NCBI GenBank assembly: GCA_003993805.1
Contig: RSEF01000004.1
Location: forward strand, 9,852,074 to 9,916,073
Direction of reading: 5' to 3'
Source of the DNA: Himantopus leucocephalus
Taxonomy: Eukaryota; Chordata; Aves; Charadriiformes; Recurvirostridae
Length of the DNA: 64,000 nt
A program made the translations under genes and the position numbers. This document shows positions 26,301-39,325 of this stretch, piece by piece. The notes below the pieces were generated by a model. It worked only from the letters and a program-made list of their open reading frames with translations, made no database searches and had not been told where the DNA came from. The first letter of the stretch is position 1. Each line of letters opens with the position of its first letter.

Positions 26301-29300
26301 AACAGGATGCATGTATCTGTTGAAAGACTGAATGCATGTACTATAAACTACATTCAGCTTGAGGTTATGTCATCCTTCTCAAGTAGTAAAATGGTACCTC
26401 CTTCCCATTCACAAAGCTGATAACAGTGCTGGAGAGGGAGCTTGATCCAGGCTTTAAACCTTTATAGCCCTCCATATTTTTATGTGTCATTAGACCTTTG
26501 TAATTCATAATCATTCACTGTTCTATGTTTCGTGGATCTGGAATATTTTTAAGAAATGGAACTTGTCTTTACCATTTCTTTTTTATATACTAAGAACTTA
26601 AACAGATATCACGAGATGCCTAACAGTGCAGGTTGTCAATGTATGAGCATTTTAAATGTCTGTGATGTTACTGTCTTGAATTCTGTAACAATCAAGGCTA
26701 AATCAGAACACTTTCCCAAGTGACTTATTGAAATTCTGGTTTTGTGAATACATGACAGTGTACTTCACCTGGCACTAGCTTTGTTTTGGCAGTAATGTAT
26801 AGGTTATCGCTTCGACCAAAATAACTATTTCTCCGGGTTTCAAAGTGAGTACCATAAGCTTTTAAAAGCTGAAGTGCTTGCTGCCATTCACCCAGGGAGT
26901 CTGCTTTTCACTTCAAGCAGTTAGTCATTAGGGCTTCAGTAAAGAGGAAGCCTAGGGAAAGCAAACAGTAAGGATAGGAGATGCGGGCACGGAGTTAGGA
27001 AGACAAGGGTCATACTGTAGAAATCTCATTGTCTCCCAGTATAGAAGGTTAAAACAGAAGCTGCTTAAAATATTTTTTTAATGCTTTTTAAACATCAAGT
27101 ATGAATTTTGCAGATGGTAGTTACTGATTGATTAGGAAGCAGGAGAGAGAGGAATGGATCTGTTCAGAGTAATAGTAGTCCGTTGGTCTAGGATTTATTT
27201 CAGGGCTGATGTGCTATGCAAAAAGAACTGTAGAAGTCAAAGTTCTTTAAAATCTTAGCAGTGAACCATTTTAGTATATATGGGGCATACATATTTACAT
27301 AAAAATAAAATTACAGGGATCCTGTTAAATTTATCTGAGAGCATAAAAGCGGCCTTCAATTGCAGTAAAATGTTTTGAGAATGAGTAATGGTGCTGTTTA
27401 GATGAGATCCTAAAACCCTTTAGGATTATCCAACTTACATTTAAATTATGTAGTAACTGATGAGGCTGCTATCAGATTTTTCCCTGCTTACTGATGCTAG
27501 GCAATTCTCTTCAGCATGGTGTCTTCAGGATCTCACTTGTTTAATGATTCATTGTTCCAGTCAAGAAGAAAAAAAACAAAATGCAGAATAATTACCCCAC
27601 AGCGTTTTAAAATTAACTCACTTGGGATCTAAAAAGTGCAGCAATAAATTACATATTGTAGATTCATTCCTCTCTGTTATTACTTGTGATTTTTGCTGTT
27701 GTAATGTTGATGTCATGAGTGATGTGATCTAAGGGGCTGAGGGTTGCCAGCAGACTTTCTCTGGATGAAGTCTTAATGCGACCCAAACCCAGTTGTTACA
27801 CAGCACTTTATATTTTGTCAGTAACCTGAACTGCTTTTTGACCAGGCTAGGTAGTTCTCAATCAGCAATGAACTGAGCTTTATCTTGAGAGGAAAACCCT
27901 GCCCTATTCTAATTTAGCAAGAAGGAAAATTCCTTTTAGTCCCAAAAGAAAACACTTAGTTGACTGAGTGCATCAAAAATGGGAGCTGCTAGGCCAGACC
28001 TCAGAGAGGCTGGATAGGGTTTACAGAAACTATCCCATAAGTACATACTAATTGTGGAGTTAATGTAGCTTTGCCACATCCCTGAGTGCACCAACTGAAG
28101 GCACAGCTCTGCCAGCCTTGCTGACTCCCTCTGACCTGGTTCCCTTCCCTTGCAGAGCAAGGGAAAAGATGGGTTGTGAAAAAATAAATAAATTTTAAAA
28201 TTGCATAAAATAATAGTAATAATTATAAAAACCCCAAACCTGTGGAGGTTTCCTCAAGATACTCTAGCCTCAACTTACAGTTGTCCAGAGGTCATTTTTT
28301 TCAAGTATCCGTCTTAGGAAACTATCAGAAAAAGAAAGACCATAGGAAATGTCTTTCCATTTAGAGTTCTCCAATATAGAGGAAAGCGTATGCTCATAGA
28401 AATGCGTCAGTGCCACTGCTGAATATCAATAATGCATTGCAGCAGGTGCTGCAGGCTATGATAGTTTCAATATATTTGAACAGTCAGCTTCTGCCTTTTC
28501 TGAAGGGAACTCTGAATTATGGATGGGAACAAACTATGCTTTCTGATGGCAACATTTCAATAAAAGAACAAATACCATTCTTCAGAAACACTGAGTCCAT
28601 TGTATAAAGTTTTCTGATGAAATATCAGAAGATGCAGATTTGGATAATCTAGAGATAATTTATAACAAACTGGGCGTGTTCCCCTGTTTTATGGCAGAAA
28701 TACATGTTGGTGTTAATCTTCAGTTAAGAATACTTTTGCTCACAACTTGGTCTGCAGAATTTAAACTGACCAATTTATAAAATGGTCAGCAGCCAGTGAA
28801 TCAATTCTGAGAAGCCATTCATAGCAGTCAGGATGAATTTGTATTACTGTTTAGCTGGGGGATGAGTTCCTTTAAAGGAAAAAGCTGCTCTTATTCTTGC
28901 AAGTGGGCTTCAGTCTTTACTAAAATAAACCTTTTCTCAAAGGAGAGGGTAGAGAAAATGCTTTAGAGAATCAGTAGTTCTGATCTGCCTCAAGTCACTT
29001 TCATTTTCTTCCTGGAAAACACACACTGAATCGTGTTATGTGTGAATCTTGTAACTACAGCATTCCAGGGTAAGGTGGCTGGGAATTGAGACTAGCACCT
29101 GCCTTTTGTTCTGTACTTGTACTTCTGAGGCTCTATAATATTTTAGAAAAAGAAATTTATTTCACAGCTGGAGAACTACAAGAATTAGACACAAAAAAAA
29201 GCTCTTCTGAGTGTTATGAGGAATAACATTTATAAATAGTTTTTCTTCCCATTGTTAAATCATGTGTTATGATACTTCAAACTAGTTAGAAAAAAGAACA

Positions 29301-30902
29301 ACCCAGACTAAATTAAGGGAATTTCTTTCAAAGGCTTTTGATCAGGACGGAGTATGAAACATCTCCTATAATCAGGCCTAAATAGGAATCAGGGGGGAAA
29401 AAAAACATTGGAAAAGGGCAACTAAAAACTCCACTTTGCTGTAGCTCTTGAAATATGGAAGATATCACAAAGATTTAAACAGCTACTTAATTTCTGTCAG
29501 CAACTGTTGCCTTCAGCATGTTGAAAGGAGCCCTATTTTTGGTAATAGCCAGCAATGCATTTGATGTATGCTAATTATCAGGCTGTCTTAGAGATATTTG
29601 GAGAAAACAGTACTACATGTAAAAAGATTAAATAGGAAAAATTTCCATTTTCAGTAAGGATAGTGATTTTGAATACTAACACAGAGAAAATGGCTATTTG
29701 GTATGACACAGAAACAGATACTATAATACCTGTAATGCGGAAGCATTACTCAGGGAATTCCCGCGCTAAATTCAGGGGACTTGGAAAATTTATCTCCCAA
29801 AATTCTAAATATGTCCCAAATCCAAGGAGTTTTGACCTATGAAGTTACTAATCCTGTGTGAAGTTTGAGAACAAACAACTGGAGGACAGAATTACGTAAT
29901 GCAAATGCATGAATGAGAAACAGGATAAAATTGATGGGTTTACAAAAAGTTAATATGTCCAGTTGATGTTATTTTTCTTTGATAAGAAAAGTATATTTTT
30001 AAGCCAATACAGTGGAATAGATCTAATCTATCTGGTTCTTCACAAATGCATCTCAGGGGTTTGGGTGGAAAATGATTTGTTAAACTGAAGAAGGTGAAGC
30101 TTATTTAAGTTAGGATTGATTGTATGGTGGACAACAATGGCTTGCATTAAAAGGCAGTGTCTTGGACTTGAAGACATTTACTCTTTTAAGACTTGTTGTA
30201 TGTAACATTTTCTTTATTACCTTGTGCTGGGTGAAATGAAAATATACAAAATAAGTTTTCTATAAACATGATGTTTTGAAGTGCAAAGACAGACCAGAAT
30301 ATATGTAAGTAGTATTGGGATAAGATTTAACAACATTACATGTGAAGTCCCTAGTTCCATACTGCTATCGTAAGATCACTGTTGAATCTTTTGGGACACC
30401 ACGAATTTTAAGCTATAGGCTTTTTTTTTTTTCTGAAATGCATAATAATCTGCAAATGAATTAAGTAAAAACTATTTTATACAGCTTGAATATTGAAATT
30501 TCTATTATCTTCATTCCCCATTGTAACTTAACATAGGCTCTGTTGGTACAGGAAAGACCTTCAAGTCATTATAATTGAAAGGCAAAGGTTTATAATAGTC
30601 TATTGTCACTATAAGTATCAGCTGGAGTTCAAACTGCTGGTGCCAGAATATTTTTTAAAATTATCGATGATTTAATGTTTAATAGAGAATAGATGGCACG
30701 GGCTGACCTTTCTTTTCAAGTGGTATTCTTTACTATTAGAATCACTCACTTGCACCCACTTTGCATTTAGAGTATTGGTTCTGAGCTGCTCAATACAAGA
30801 GCAGGACAAATTGATGTATGCAATGTGTTAATGGACAGAAACTCATTCAGTTTGCTTTCATGGTGTGGTACTTTGGGCTTTGAGGCTGTGGACTTTGATT
30901 TC

Positions 30903-30970
30903 ATATTTATTTTTTATTTATTTATTATATTTTATTTATTACTCTTTCTATTTTTATTGATTTTTTTCTC
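30903..30970. repeat. TTTA-rich low-complexity tract
   Basis: Imperfect TTTA/TTTTA repeats merge into T-rich sequence. It is simple low-complexity DNA of the kind prone to length polymorphism. Confidence 0.8.
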
Positions 30971-31220
30971 TTTGTAAGAATGTTTGGCATTTTTTGGTAC
31001 AAGTACACAAACTGTACTTGTGCATGCGTCTTTAAGTACAGGAAATTTGTGATCCCTATGAGTAAGCTAGGGAAGCCATGTCACACAGCTGAAAATCAAT
31101 GAGGTGACACAAAAAGCTGGACACAACCGGTGTATTTACTAAATCAAACATGTTTGCCCTGGGGATTCCTACACTTGGCCATTGCATAATAGTGGCCACA
31201 GGAGAAACACAAAGGACCTG

Positions 31221-31259
31221 AAAGAAATGTATTATTATACACAAAGAAATGTATTATTA
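31221..31259. repeat. 17-bp direct repeat
   Basis: The 17-mer 'aaagaaatgtattatta' occurs at 31221-31237 and again at 31243-31259, separated by 5 bp. It is a small tandem duplication with no visible function. Confidence 0.8.
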
Positions 31260-34200
31260 ATGTGTAAAGAGAGTGTTTTCTTATATAAGATGAGGCTCAG
31301 ACTGCACCATCTTTTTTTGTACTGGTCAATGAGAGTTTAATAATTCAAGGAAAGTATTAGTCTCCTGAAGGTCCTTTCTATCTTGCAATGCTAGCTGGTT
31401 TATGAGAGGATATATCCCATTCTTTACCCACCTCCAAACAAAAGAGGAATGGGAGGTAGCCTTTGAGATGTCTTGGGAGAATTAGTCTTATAACAGCATA
31501 ATAATAAAAGGAATCTAACAAATAGTGAAGTTATTTGGTAATACAGCCAGAATTCAATGTCATGATAGTATACAAAAAAAAGAGAAAAAACATTATCTCA
31601 CACTGCTGTCATTTGTTTAAGCAGTCCTGATACACTTTATTTTGACCTATTTTCTGATATGCTTTATATATCAGAGTGCTGAATATTTGTATTCATGTTT
31701 TGGCTGTATGACTAATTGAAGAAATTTGTAATCTTCTTGTCTCATGTTGGCATTACGTTACATTGTTTCATATTAAATATGCTGCCTCTTTTAATCTGTG
31801 GGTTACAGATGCTTATTTCTTTTCACATTCATGGTAGTATTATCCTATTAAGGGTATTCATGATTTATTATTGTCTTTGTAAAGGCCATTTTGCAACAAT
31901 ATGCAATGCCACGTTTGGCTGCAAAAATGAATTTGTTTTACTAATATGAAACATGTTTATGGACTGCTGTGCTAGCTTTTCAAAATGCCTGTTGTAGAGG
32001 CAATTATTTTAGATTTTTCTTCTGTCCTGATGGAAGTTTAACAGTATCAAATGTAACGACTGTGTCTATACTGTCTATAGGGCTTGAACTCTCAGAACTT
32101 CAATATATTGGTGGGGCAGTCTTGGTACATGAGCAAGCTCTCAGAGTATGTCCTACAATGCAAACATGGCTCAAGAGTTGGCCTGACCCAAAGCTGAATT
32201 GAATTTCACTTAAGCCCGCAGATCTGCGTATTCAGTCTGGGACGCAGCTAGTCATTTTAAGGAGAAGGCACCAAACGCTTCCTAACTCAGCTACCACCTG
32301 AGAGAGACTTACTGTCTGCTCTTTGCTAGCAAGAAACAAACTAACTTGGAAACGCACTAAGGTATTAAACTTTGCATTTAAACATCTCTTCTCTTCCACC
32401 TGTCCAGCAGAAAGTGGAAGCAGTTAGCAGAATCCTGTAGTGAAATGGGTTGGAAGAGCAATGCACATACAGCGGTGGTATTGCCTCCAGCGGGTAGGCA
32501 GCTGTGATGGTAGTTGCCTTTTCCCAGTGCAGATTAATGCCTGGCAATGTGAGCACTAGTTCTTCCAATCCAAAGTTGGCTAAAACGTAGCAGAAAATAG
32601 GGGGCTGAGACTAAAGGATTCCTGTTTTGGTAACTTTCCCTGCTTCTTCCAGGGATACTGAGCCATCTTGAGGGTAGTGTGACTGCCAGGGAGGTTAGGA
32701 TCAACTACCAAGCTGAGAACCAGGCTAATGTGGCAGTGAAATTGGGTCAAAGGCTCAGTGGTGACCTCAATTCTCCACTTAACCATTTCTATCTTAAGTT
32801 CTTCGTGTCTCTCAAACTTAACTGAAAAAAGGAACAGAAAACCAGAAGCCAAGCCAACAAATAAAAAGAATTTTTTTAAAGGTTGGCCCAGAGGAGATGT
32901 GTAGTTATTTATAAGTTTAGTAAGATCAGCACTAAACTTTTTTTATTGCTTCTAAGTTAGTTCATCACAGATGGCAGTACACTGGGTTATAATCAATATG
33001 ACCAGGAATGAAAAAATAATTAAGAAATTAGTTAAATATTTTTTTCATCTCTTTAAAAGATGTATATTCTTGTTAGGTGAAACTTTGGCATCTAAATAGT
33101 TAATTTTACAAAGGTTGTTAATATGTAAGGAAAATACTTTTTTAAACTTTAAGTATTTTTTGCCTTTTTTTAAACTACCTTTTGAGTATTGACAAAGATA
33201 ATAGGTATAAAGCAAAGATTGAGATAATCTAAGTCCAATCAAGTAACATGCCACAAGGGTCTAGCCATTCTAGCTCTGAGAACAGAAAAGCAAGCAGTGT
33301 AACTCGGAATAAATCATTTACAGCAAACACTGTCCCCTAAGATCCCGTCACAGTTTTCAGGAGGTGTCAGATAGCAGAATACTAATACTGATTTATAATA
33401 CAGCACACTGTAGGATCTAGGCAAGTATATGCTGCTGAATAATAATCACACATGAGACTACATAGTCTCAGGAGACTTTCTTCTGTTATCTTCAACAAAG
33501 CACGTTTAAAGTGATATGAAAGGCATGGACTAGTGCTATCCTTAGAACTTCAAAAGTTGCTATAGCTTCACTTATAAGTAAAAGCCTAGCCTTCTGTTAA
33601 GAATTCTTCTGTGCAGAGATGAAATTTGCTACAGTGTCTGTTCAAACTCATACTGTTCAAACTCTTGCACATATAAACTGCAAGAGTTATGTCCGCTTCT
33701 GCTAGCCTTTTTGCTTGCCATCTGCGATCTATGAGCCCCTTCCATCTTTACATAGGCCTGCGGGTAAAAAACACACCTGTAACTTTTCTGTGCAAATACC
33801 ATAATATAGGCGTCTTAAGAATTCTGCTTGGGATTTGACAGCAGAGATCTGCAATGGTGAAAAGAGTATGTAATTAGCTTCGTAACTTACTAGTAGTATA
33901 CAAATAGTTACAACTAATGGAATATCCAATTGTTTCCCCTTTCTTGCCACAAATAAGTAAAACTGTATTAAAAGATAACTAAGCACTTTCATTTTCAAGA
34001 GAAACTTAACTTTAAGGATGATCTGGCAGAATAAATTTTGCATTTGTCTTCCATATTTCTCAGGATGTCATGCAAGATTTTGAATATTATAAAGCGAACT
34101 TTCTCACCAGAAGAAGAATAAGCATCGAAATATTTAGCATTTGAAGAGCCAGTGTGTAACAGATGCTTTACAAAATTAAGTGTCTGGGCATATTTCAGAA

Positions 34201-36347
34201 CTGATCAAAACACTGTTAGGTTTTCACTACATCTGAAGTTTCAGCAGACTGTGATGCCAAGCATTTGTCAATAAAATTAATTCAGTGCAGCCATTGGCTC
34301 TGTTTGTGTCATAAAGCAGTGAAGACCAACAGATTTTTAATTAGCATTCATACTTAAATTTGGTCTGAATTAATGATCAGTGAGAGAAACAACTGTGTTT
34401 GTAGTCTATTTTGGTACATTTTACAGAGAGGACTTTTATTCACAATTTGCCATCAAAAGTATACTTTATTTGTTGCTTGGGCTACTTGAGGACTTAGCCA
34501 TGTCATAATTAGTCATGTTCAAGGAAGACATTAGGAAGTCTGAATATATGTTTTGGAATATTTTGCATTTTCAATAACATGACACAACTGTGTTGTCAAA
34601 TAAATAAATAAAGCGTGTCCTGTCAAGTGAGTTTTAGTGTGCTGTTTCTAGGTCAATAAGCATATGGAAAGCATTATAGTTAGGCATTTAGGTTATATGG
34701 CCTTTTCATTTCTCCAAAAAGCAATTTTAAGTTCTTCTTACACAGAAGTTATAATATTATAACTATCAGTTTTTATAAGGTTCTGGGCAACGATAATACG
34801 AAGACTGAATATTAGAATGCTAAAGATAGTTTCAAGCATTCAGGAACGAATTTTATGCCATCCCTCTCTGCAAAACTTGTGGATAAGTTTATAAGCTGCA
34901 ATCTGTGAAATCCTGGTATGTGTACAATTTAGCAAAGTTTGTCAGTAGAGGAGGTCTGTGACTTTTGTTGACATGGACATTTCATATTGAAGCACAGTAT
35001 CAATAAGGTGGAAGAATATGGACATAATTAGCTGCGTTATTGTCAGAGTAAGGCATGGGAATAGTTTTATTTCATGATAGTATCCTGAAAAGAGAAACAC
35101 AAGAATTGGCGGTACTAGCAGTGCTGGCTTTCCTTTTGCCTGCATTTATGGGGCTGTACTCGGAAAGAAAATTCTATGCTACAAACTTGGATTGAGAAGG
35201 TTTGGAGATGCTCAGCTTTCTTACGTTTCTTGGGATACTTGAAAAACTTACTGTGACCTTGATTTACGAATGGTTTGAGTATATCAAAACAAATGAGAAA
35301 AGTATTAAATGTCATGGGTGTTTTGCCTGCGCAGTAGTATTCATCCTGTAGGAGTCTTGAGTCTGAATTATCTGGAGTTTGAACTGCAGTTCACTTCATG
35401 GACAGATTTGTCACATAGTGACTTAGTTCCTTAGGGTTGTGTTGTTTTGTTCGTCATATGCTGAAATAATTCTCTCCTGGCACTTAATATGCTATGACAT
35501 TTGAGAAGAAAAGTCTTTATTTATACTGAGGAACAACTGGGAATATCCTACTAGGAATAACTTGGTTTGCAGCCTATCCTTTTGCTTATCCTTATCCTTT
35601 AATTAGGAGGCTAATTGTCACTGTCTCCCTGTTCTTTAAGTGTTCTTTAGCTCCTCTTGTTTTTTCTTAAGCAGAAACTGGGGGGGGATGGGGACAGGAC
35701 ATGACATGACACTGACACCTGTATCTTTCATATTTAGAAAACATTTAGACCTCCATATAGGTTAATTATTGCCTTTACACTTACAGGTCTTCATTTAAAT
35801 AATGAGCTTTTATGGACTCTGTCTTCATCAAATGTCAAATCGTCCTGATGTCCCACTTCCTGAATAGATATGTATTTAGGTCTCTGAGATCTCATATTTT
35901 TCAGCTAAAGCATGTTAGGCAGACAGCTCCCTGTTGACTAAACATCTAGGAGACTCATGTTCAATTGCTTACTCCAGCTGTGATGAACAGCTCTGAGCAG
36001 GATTTCTGTTTCATCAAACTCCACTTAAAGGAAAATCAGAGCACTTGGGGCTGGGGGCTCTCAGTTACTGCTCCTCTGCTATGGAATTCCCTTTTTTTTC
36101 CATCTCAGTCTGATGCATTGTCTTCTTAGCCAGTGCAAAGCGCCAAATATTTTTCTTTGTACAATCCTTTCCTCAGCTGAAGCTACCAAATGGCCAACAG
36201 GACAGAAAGAACGGGTAATCTGTGAGAGAAAACAATATAATATATTATAGTGAGAGATACAGGTGGAAGTCTTTTATGCCAATAATATTTTAAATTTATA
36301 TGCATGTTATCTAGGCAATACCAGGATGGATATGTCAAAAATAAATT

Positions 36348-36447
36348 NNNNNNNNNNNNNNNNNNNNNNNNNNNNNNNNNNNNNNNNNNNNNNNNNNNNN
36401 NNNNNNNNNNNNNNNNNNNNNNNNNNNNNNNNNNNNNNNNNNNNNNN
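36348..36447. other. Scaffold gap (100 N)
   Basis: There are exactly 100 N, the customary placeholder for a gap of unknown size. A short A run follows immediately at 36448. Open frames that cross the gap are artefacts. Confidence 0.98.
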
Positions 36448-38800
36448 AAAAAAAAAGCTGATTTGATCAGTAGGAGATCTACCTTTTGGTAGCATGGCTG
36501 AAAATGTTAATAAATAGCAAATATTTATAGATGCAAACTAATCTCAGAACCCTGATGTTTAGCCCTGTCATTTAGGGAGGATCATGACACTGAAGATGCC
36601 AAAGCAGAACATGTTTTTGAAAGGATTTTCCTAGTTAATATGTTGACAAAGTTGTACTAGTTCTTGAATTGTTCTGTACCAAGTAATTTGTCAATTTAAG
36701 GCAATTTTTTAATAACAAAATGTTTAGTTATAGTGACTGTTCTTGTGCAACGTTTACTGTTTCATTATTGTACAAGGGCATAACCAGTTGTACTAATTTA
36801 TGGGAAGATGCAAGAAATGCTCTACTTGATAAGATGAATGGTTTGTGTACACCAGCAAGCTGCTCTGAACAGTGGCAGAATGAGATGCTAATGTTTAGGG
36901 GAGAGCACGTGAGCCTGTCCACTCCTTGCGATCTATATTTCTCCTGTCCCCCAGCATTCATGGTCACGGGGTTAGGCTGTAGAAGGGTATGTTCGTCCTT
37001 GTCTGCTCTCTCTTAGTATTCAAAATGGTTATCTTGCACCACAGACTTTCTTTCAATTGTCAACAAGAGGACAGACTTCTAGTTTCCTTTTCTACATTGA
37101 CTTGTGTGAAGACCTGATGTTTAGAGTTAAATTTGATCTACCAGGCTTGTATTCCGACAGGCTTGTTACCAGACCTACAGGCTGTTTTTGTTAGCCTCTT
37201 GCCTGTTCAGTACCTGTGAACAACAAAACTGAATAGCCCACAAAACAGAAGAAGCGGTAACTCCAAGCCGATAGTTGTAGAAGTGTGATATAGAAGTGTT
37301 ATGTTTTATCCAAATACAAATATTTAGAAATTTAGTTCTAGATTGGGATCAGTGGTTAGGTGGCATTTGTCATTTCTAGCCATAGAACCCAGAACCTGAT
37401 GTGTCTAAGCTCAATAGTTGTTAACAGGTATCTTTGCACTCTAAGAATTTTTTTTTTTTCCCCCTATCCCTTTCCTTGCATTGAAAGAGGAGCATTTCCC
37501 CGTGCTGGATGAAGGCTTTTAATATGCAAAGAATGAGGCAACCTCTTATAGAACCTGATGGTTTATGACCTATCTGTAAGCTTTTAAATTCATGGGGGGG
37601 TTGGACAGTCCAGGAACTAAGTATGACATAGGATTAGTGACTATTGAGAAGCAAAGGAATCTGATTGAATGATGAATTCAATAGATGGAATAGCTGCAAG
37701 GTCAGTTACTGTCAAACAGAATGAGAAGTATGCTAAAGAATGAGTTTGTTAAGATCTAGGGGAATTAGTGAAAAGCAATAGACCTTCAGGTACCTTTCTC
37801 CTCCTATCAGTTTTAAAACCTAGTTAATTTAGCATTCTTTTCTGATCCTGACAGCTCCACCAGAGGCATGTTCCGCCACTGGCAGACTTCATAGGTGTTC
37901 AAATAGTATTGTGATGAAGGCTATAGAAACATAATTAAATGGATAGGACTTGTAGCAAACCTACACACTCCTTACAGAAAAGACTGTCTCAGCAATATCT
38001 GCCCTGTGGCTAGGCTGTCCCTAGGCCAGGTGAATTAGCACCAGCAATGTTACATTTAATTTATCACGGCTTCCCAAAAGTCTAATGTTCTCAGCGCTGG
38101 CTGATTTTTGTCTACTTACTGTTGCTACTGTGAGAAATAACCTTGCCAAAGTTGCTATGACATCTTGGGGGACCTTGTGATAATTTTTTGAAGAATTTGT
38201 TTGACTAAATAAGGGGGTCTCTTTTTTTTTGTTTGTTTTTTAACCTCCTGGCAACATCTGGCTAAAGAACGTTTGGGTTTTTTTTTTGTCAGCATGACCC
38301 CAGGATTGTGTCAAAACTCCATCCTCAAAATGAGCATGTTTGGCTTCCTTTTAATTTTAAAGAATATTTTTTTTAAAAAGTTATGACACAAAGAAATCAA
38401 TACCATTATTCAACAACAATTAAAGATTTGAACTTGGTAAATTAATAAGAATTACAGACACGGTGATTGTGGACACATCTCTTCCAGGCTCCATTGCTGA
38501 CTGGCTATTTGCTCCTTTACTTGAATGTCCTGTATGACAAATAGTGTGAATAAATATGTTCTTATCGTACAAACCAATTCTTTGTTCTTTAAATCCCCGT
38601 GACTTAGCTAGGTGGACCACTGTTGCCGTGAAAGTGTTACTATTCTATTCTAACAATATTAAAGTTCTTGTTTGTGTGTTCATATGGTTCAAACCTGCAG
38701 CATATACAAATCTAATGATAATCTGGTCAGAGAAAATGTAGATTAGTTGCTTCAATAGATTTGCAAGAGAGATGCAAAGTATCTGGGACTCCCTCTGTAA
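36448..38800. other. Gene-free stretch
   Basis: No gene or transposon is recognised. There are T-rich runs near 37448 and 38222-38290. A 98-codon open frame at 36720-37016 has no recognisable domain and an overlapping opposite-strand ORF, so I treat it as chance. Confidence 0.55.
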
Positions 38801-38805
38801 ACCAT
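38801..38805. repeat. Left target-site duplication of the solo LTR
   Basis: The 5-bp 'accat' immediately precedes the LTR's TG terminus and is repeated exactly after its CA terminus at 39321-39325. It is the footprint of integrase-mediated insertion. Confidence 0.85.
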
Positions 38806-39047
38806 TGTCATGGTTTCAGCTGGGATGGAGTTAACTTTCTTGCTAGCAGCTGGTATAGTGCTATGTTTTGGATTTGGGACAGAAAATACTGCTGATAGCG
38901 CACTGGTCATCTTAGTTGTTGCTAAGCAATGAAGGCCTCTTCTGCTCCTCCCCCACCAGTGAGTAGACTGGGAGGCCACAAAATGCTGGGAGGAGATGCA
39001 GCTGGGACAGCTGACCCCAACTGACCAAAGGGATATTCCGTGCCATG

Positions 39048-39055
39048 TGATGTCA
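39048..39055. promoter_or_regulatory. CRE/AP-1-like site in the LTR U3 region
   Basis: 'tgatgtca' lies about 10 bp upstream of the LTR TATA box, a usual place for an activator site in retroviral U3. It differs from the consensus CRE by one base. Function is inferred from motif and position only. Confidence 0.35.
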
Positions 39056-39064
39056 TGCTCAGCG

Positions 39065-39070
39065 TATAAA
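39065..39070 (+). promoter_or_regulatory. LTR TATA box
   Basis: 'tataaa' sits about mid-LTR in a GC-richer context ('agcgtataaagctggggg'), the expected layout for the U3 promoter of a retroviral LTR. It supports the + orientation of the element. Confidence 0.65.
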
Positions 39071-39320
39071 GCTGGGGGAAGAAGGAGGAAGGGGGGATGT
39101 TTGGAGTGATGGCATTTGTCTTCCCAAGTAACCGTTACGTGTGATGGAGCCCTGCTGAATGTCTGCTGATGGGAAGCAGTGAATGAATTCCTTGTTTGTG
39201 TGTGCAGCTTTTGTGAGATTTTCCTCACTTTTACTCTTCTGATTCTCTTCCGCATCCCACCCAGGGAAGTGAGCGAGCAGCTGTGTGCTCCTAATTGTCG
39301 GCTAGGGCTAAATCATGACA

Positions 39321-39325
39321 ACCAT
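39321..39325. repeat. Right target-site duplication of the solo LTR
   Basis: 'accat' follows the terminal CATGACA and is identical to 38801-38805. The exact match suggests a fairly recent insertion or one with no chance hits in these 5 bp. Confidence 0.85.

Larger units (their letters stand above)
13491..36347. other. Long gene-free, repeat-poor stretch
   Basis: About 23 kb with no recognised exon, RNA gene or complete transposon. What it does hold: a small hairpin (15416-15443), an old-repeat-like patch (17288-17345), a tandem duplication (23306-23374), a 9-G run (22466-22474), a TTTA-rich tract (30903-30970) and a 17-bp direct repeat (31221-31259). The scarcity of transposons over this distance is normal for a bird. 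Conserved non-coding elements could be present but cannot be seen without alignment. Confidence 0.55.
38806..39320 (+). mobile_element. Solo LTR of an endogenous retrovirus (515 bp)
   Basis: This is a complete solo LTR. It starts TGTCATG and ends CATGACA, a perfect 7-bp terminal inverted repeat with canonical TG...CA ends. It is flanked by identical 5-bp duplications 'accat'. The opening 'tcatggtttcagctgggatg' matches an LTR type I recall from many Neoaves genomes. A 5-bp duplication suits class I or ERVL-like elements better than class II (usually 6 bp); the class call is inference. No internal retroviral sequence remains, so the provirus was lost by LTR-LTR recombination. The TATA box at 39065-39070 sets the + orientation. 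I see no AATAAA or ATTAAA downstream of it to the LTR end, so the copy has probably lost its polyadenylation signal. A 167-codon minus-strand ORF (38752-39255) runs antisense through the LTR and is not a gene. Confidence 0.92.

Noticed and set aside
30999..31021. 8-bp stem hairpin 'acaagtac'/'gtacttgt' as a microRNA precursor
   Set aside because: The stem is far too short for a pre-miRNA and the flanks do not extend the pairing.
36263..36495. ORFs crossing the 100-N gap
   Set aside because: They are artefacts, open only because N codons are not read as stops.
36720..37016. 98-codon + ORF with several cysteines
   Set aside because: There is no recognised domain, it has an overlapping antisense ORF, and there are no convincing exon boundaries.
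38752..39255. 167-codon minus-strand ORF, the longest in the window
   Set aside because: It lies antisense through a solo LTR and has no recognisable domain. The LTR explains the sequence.
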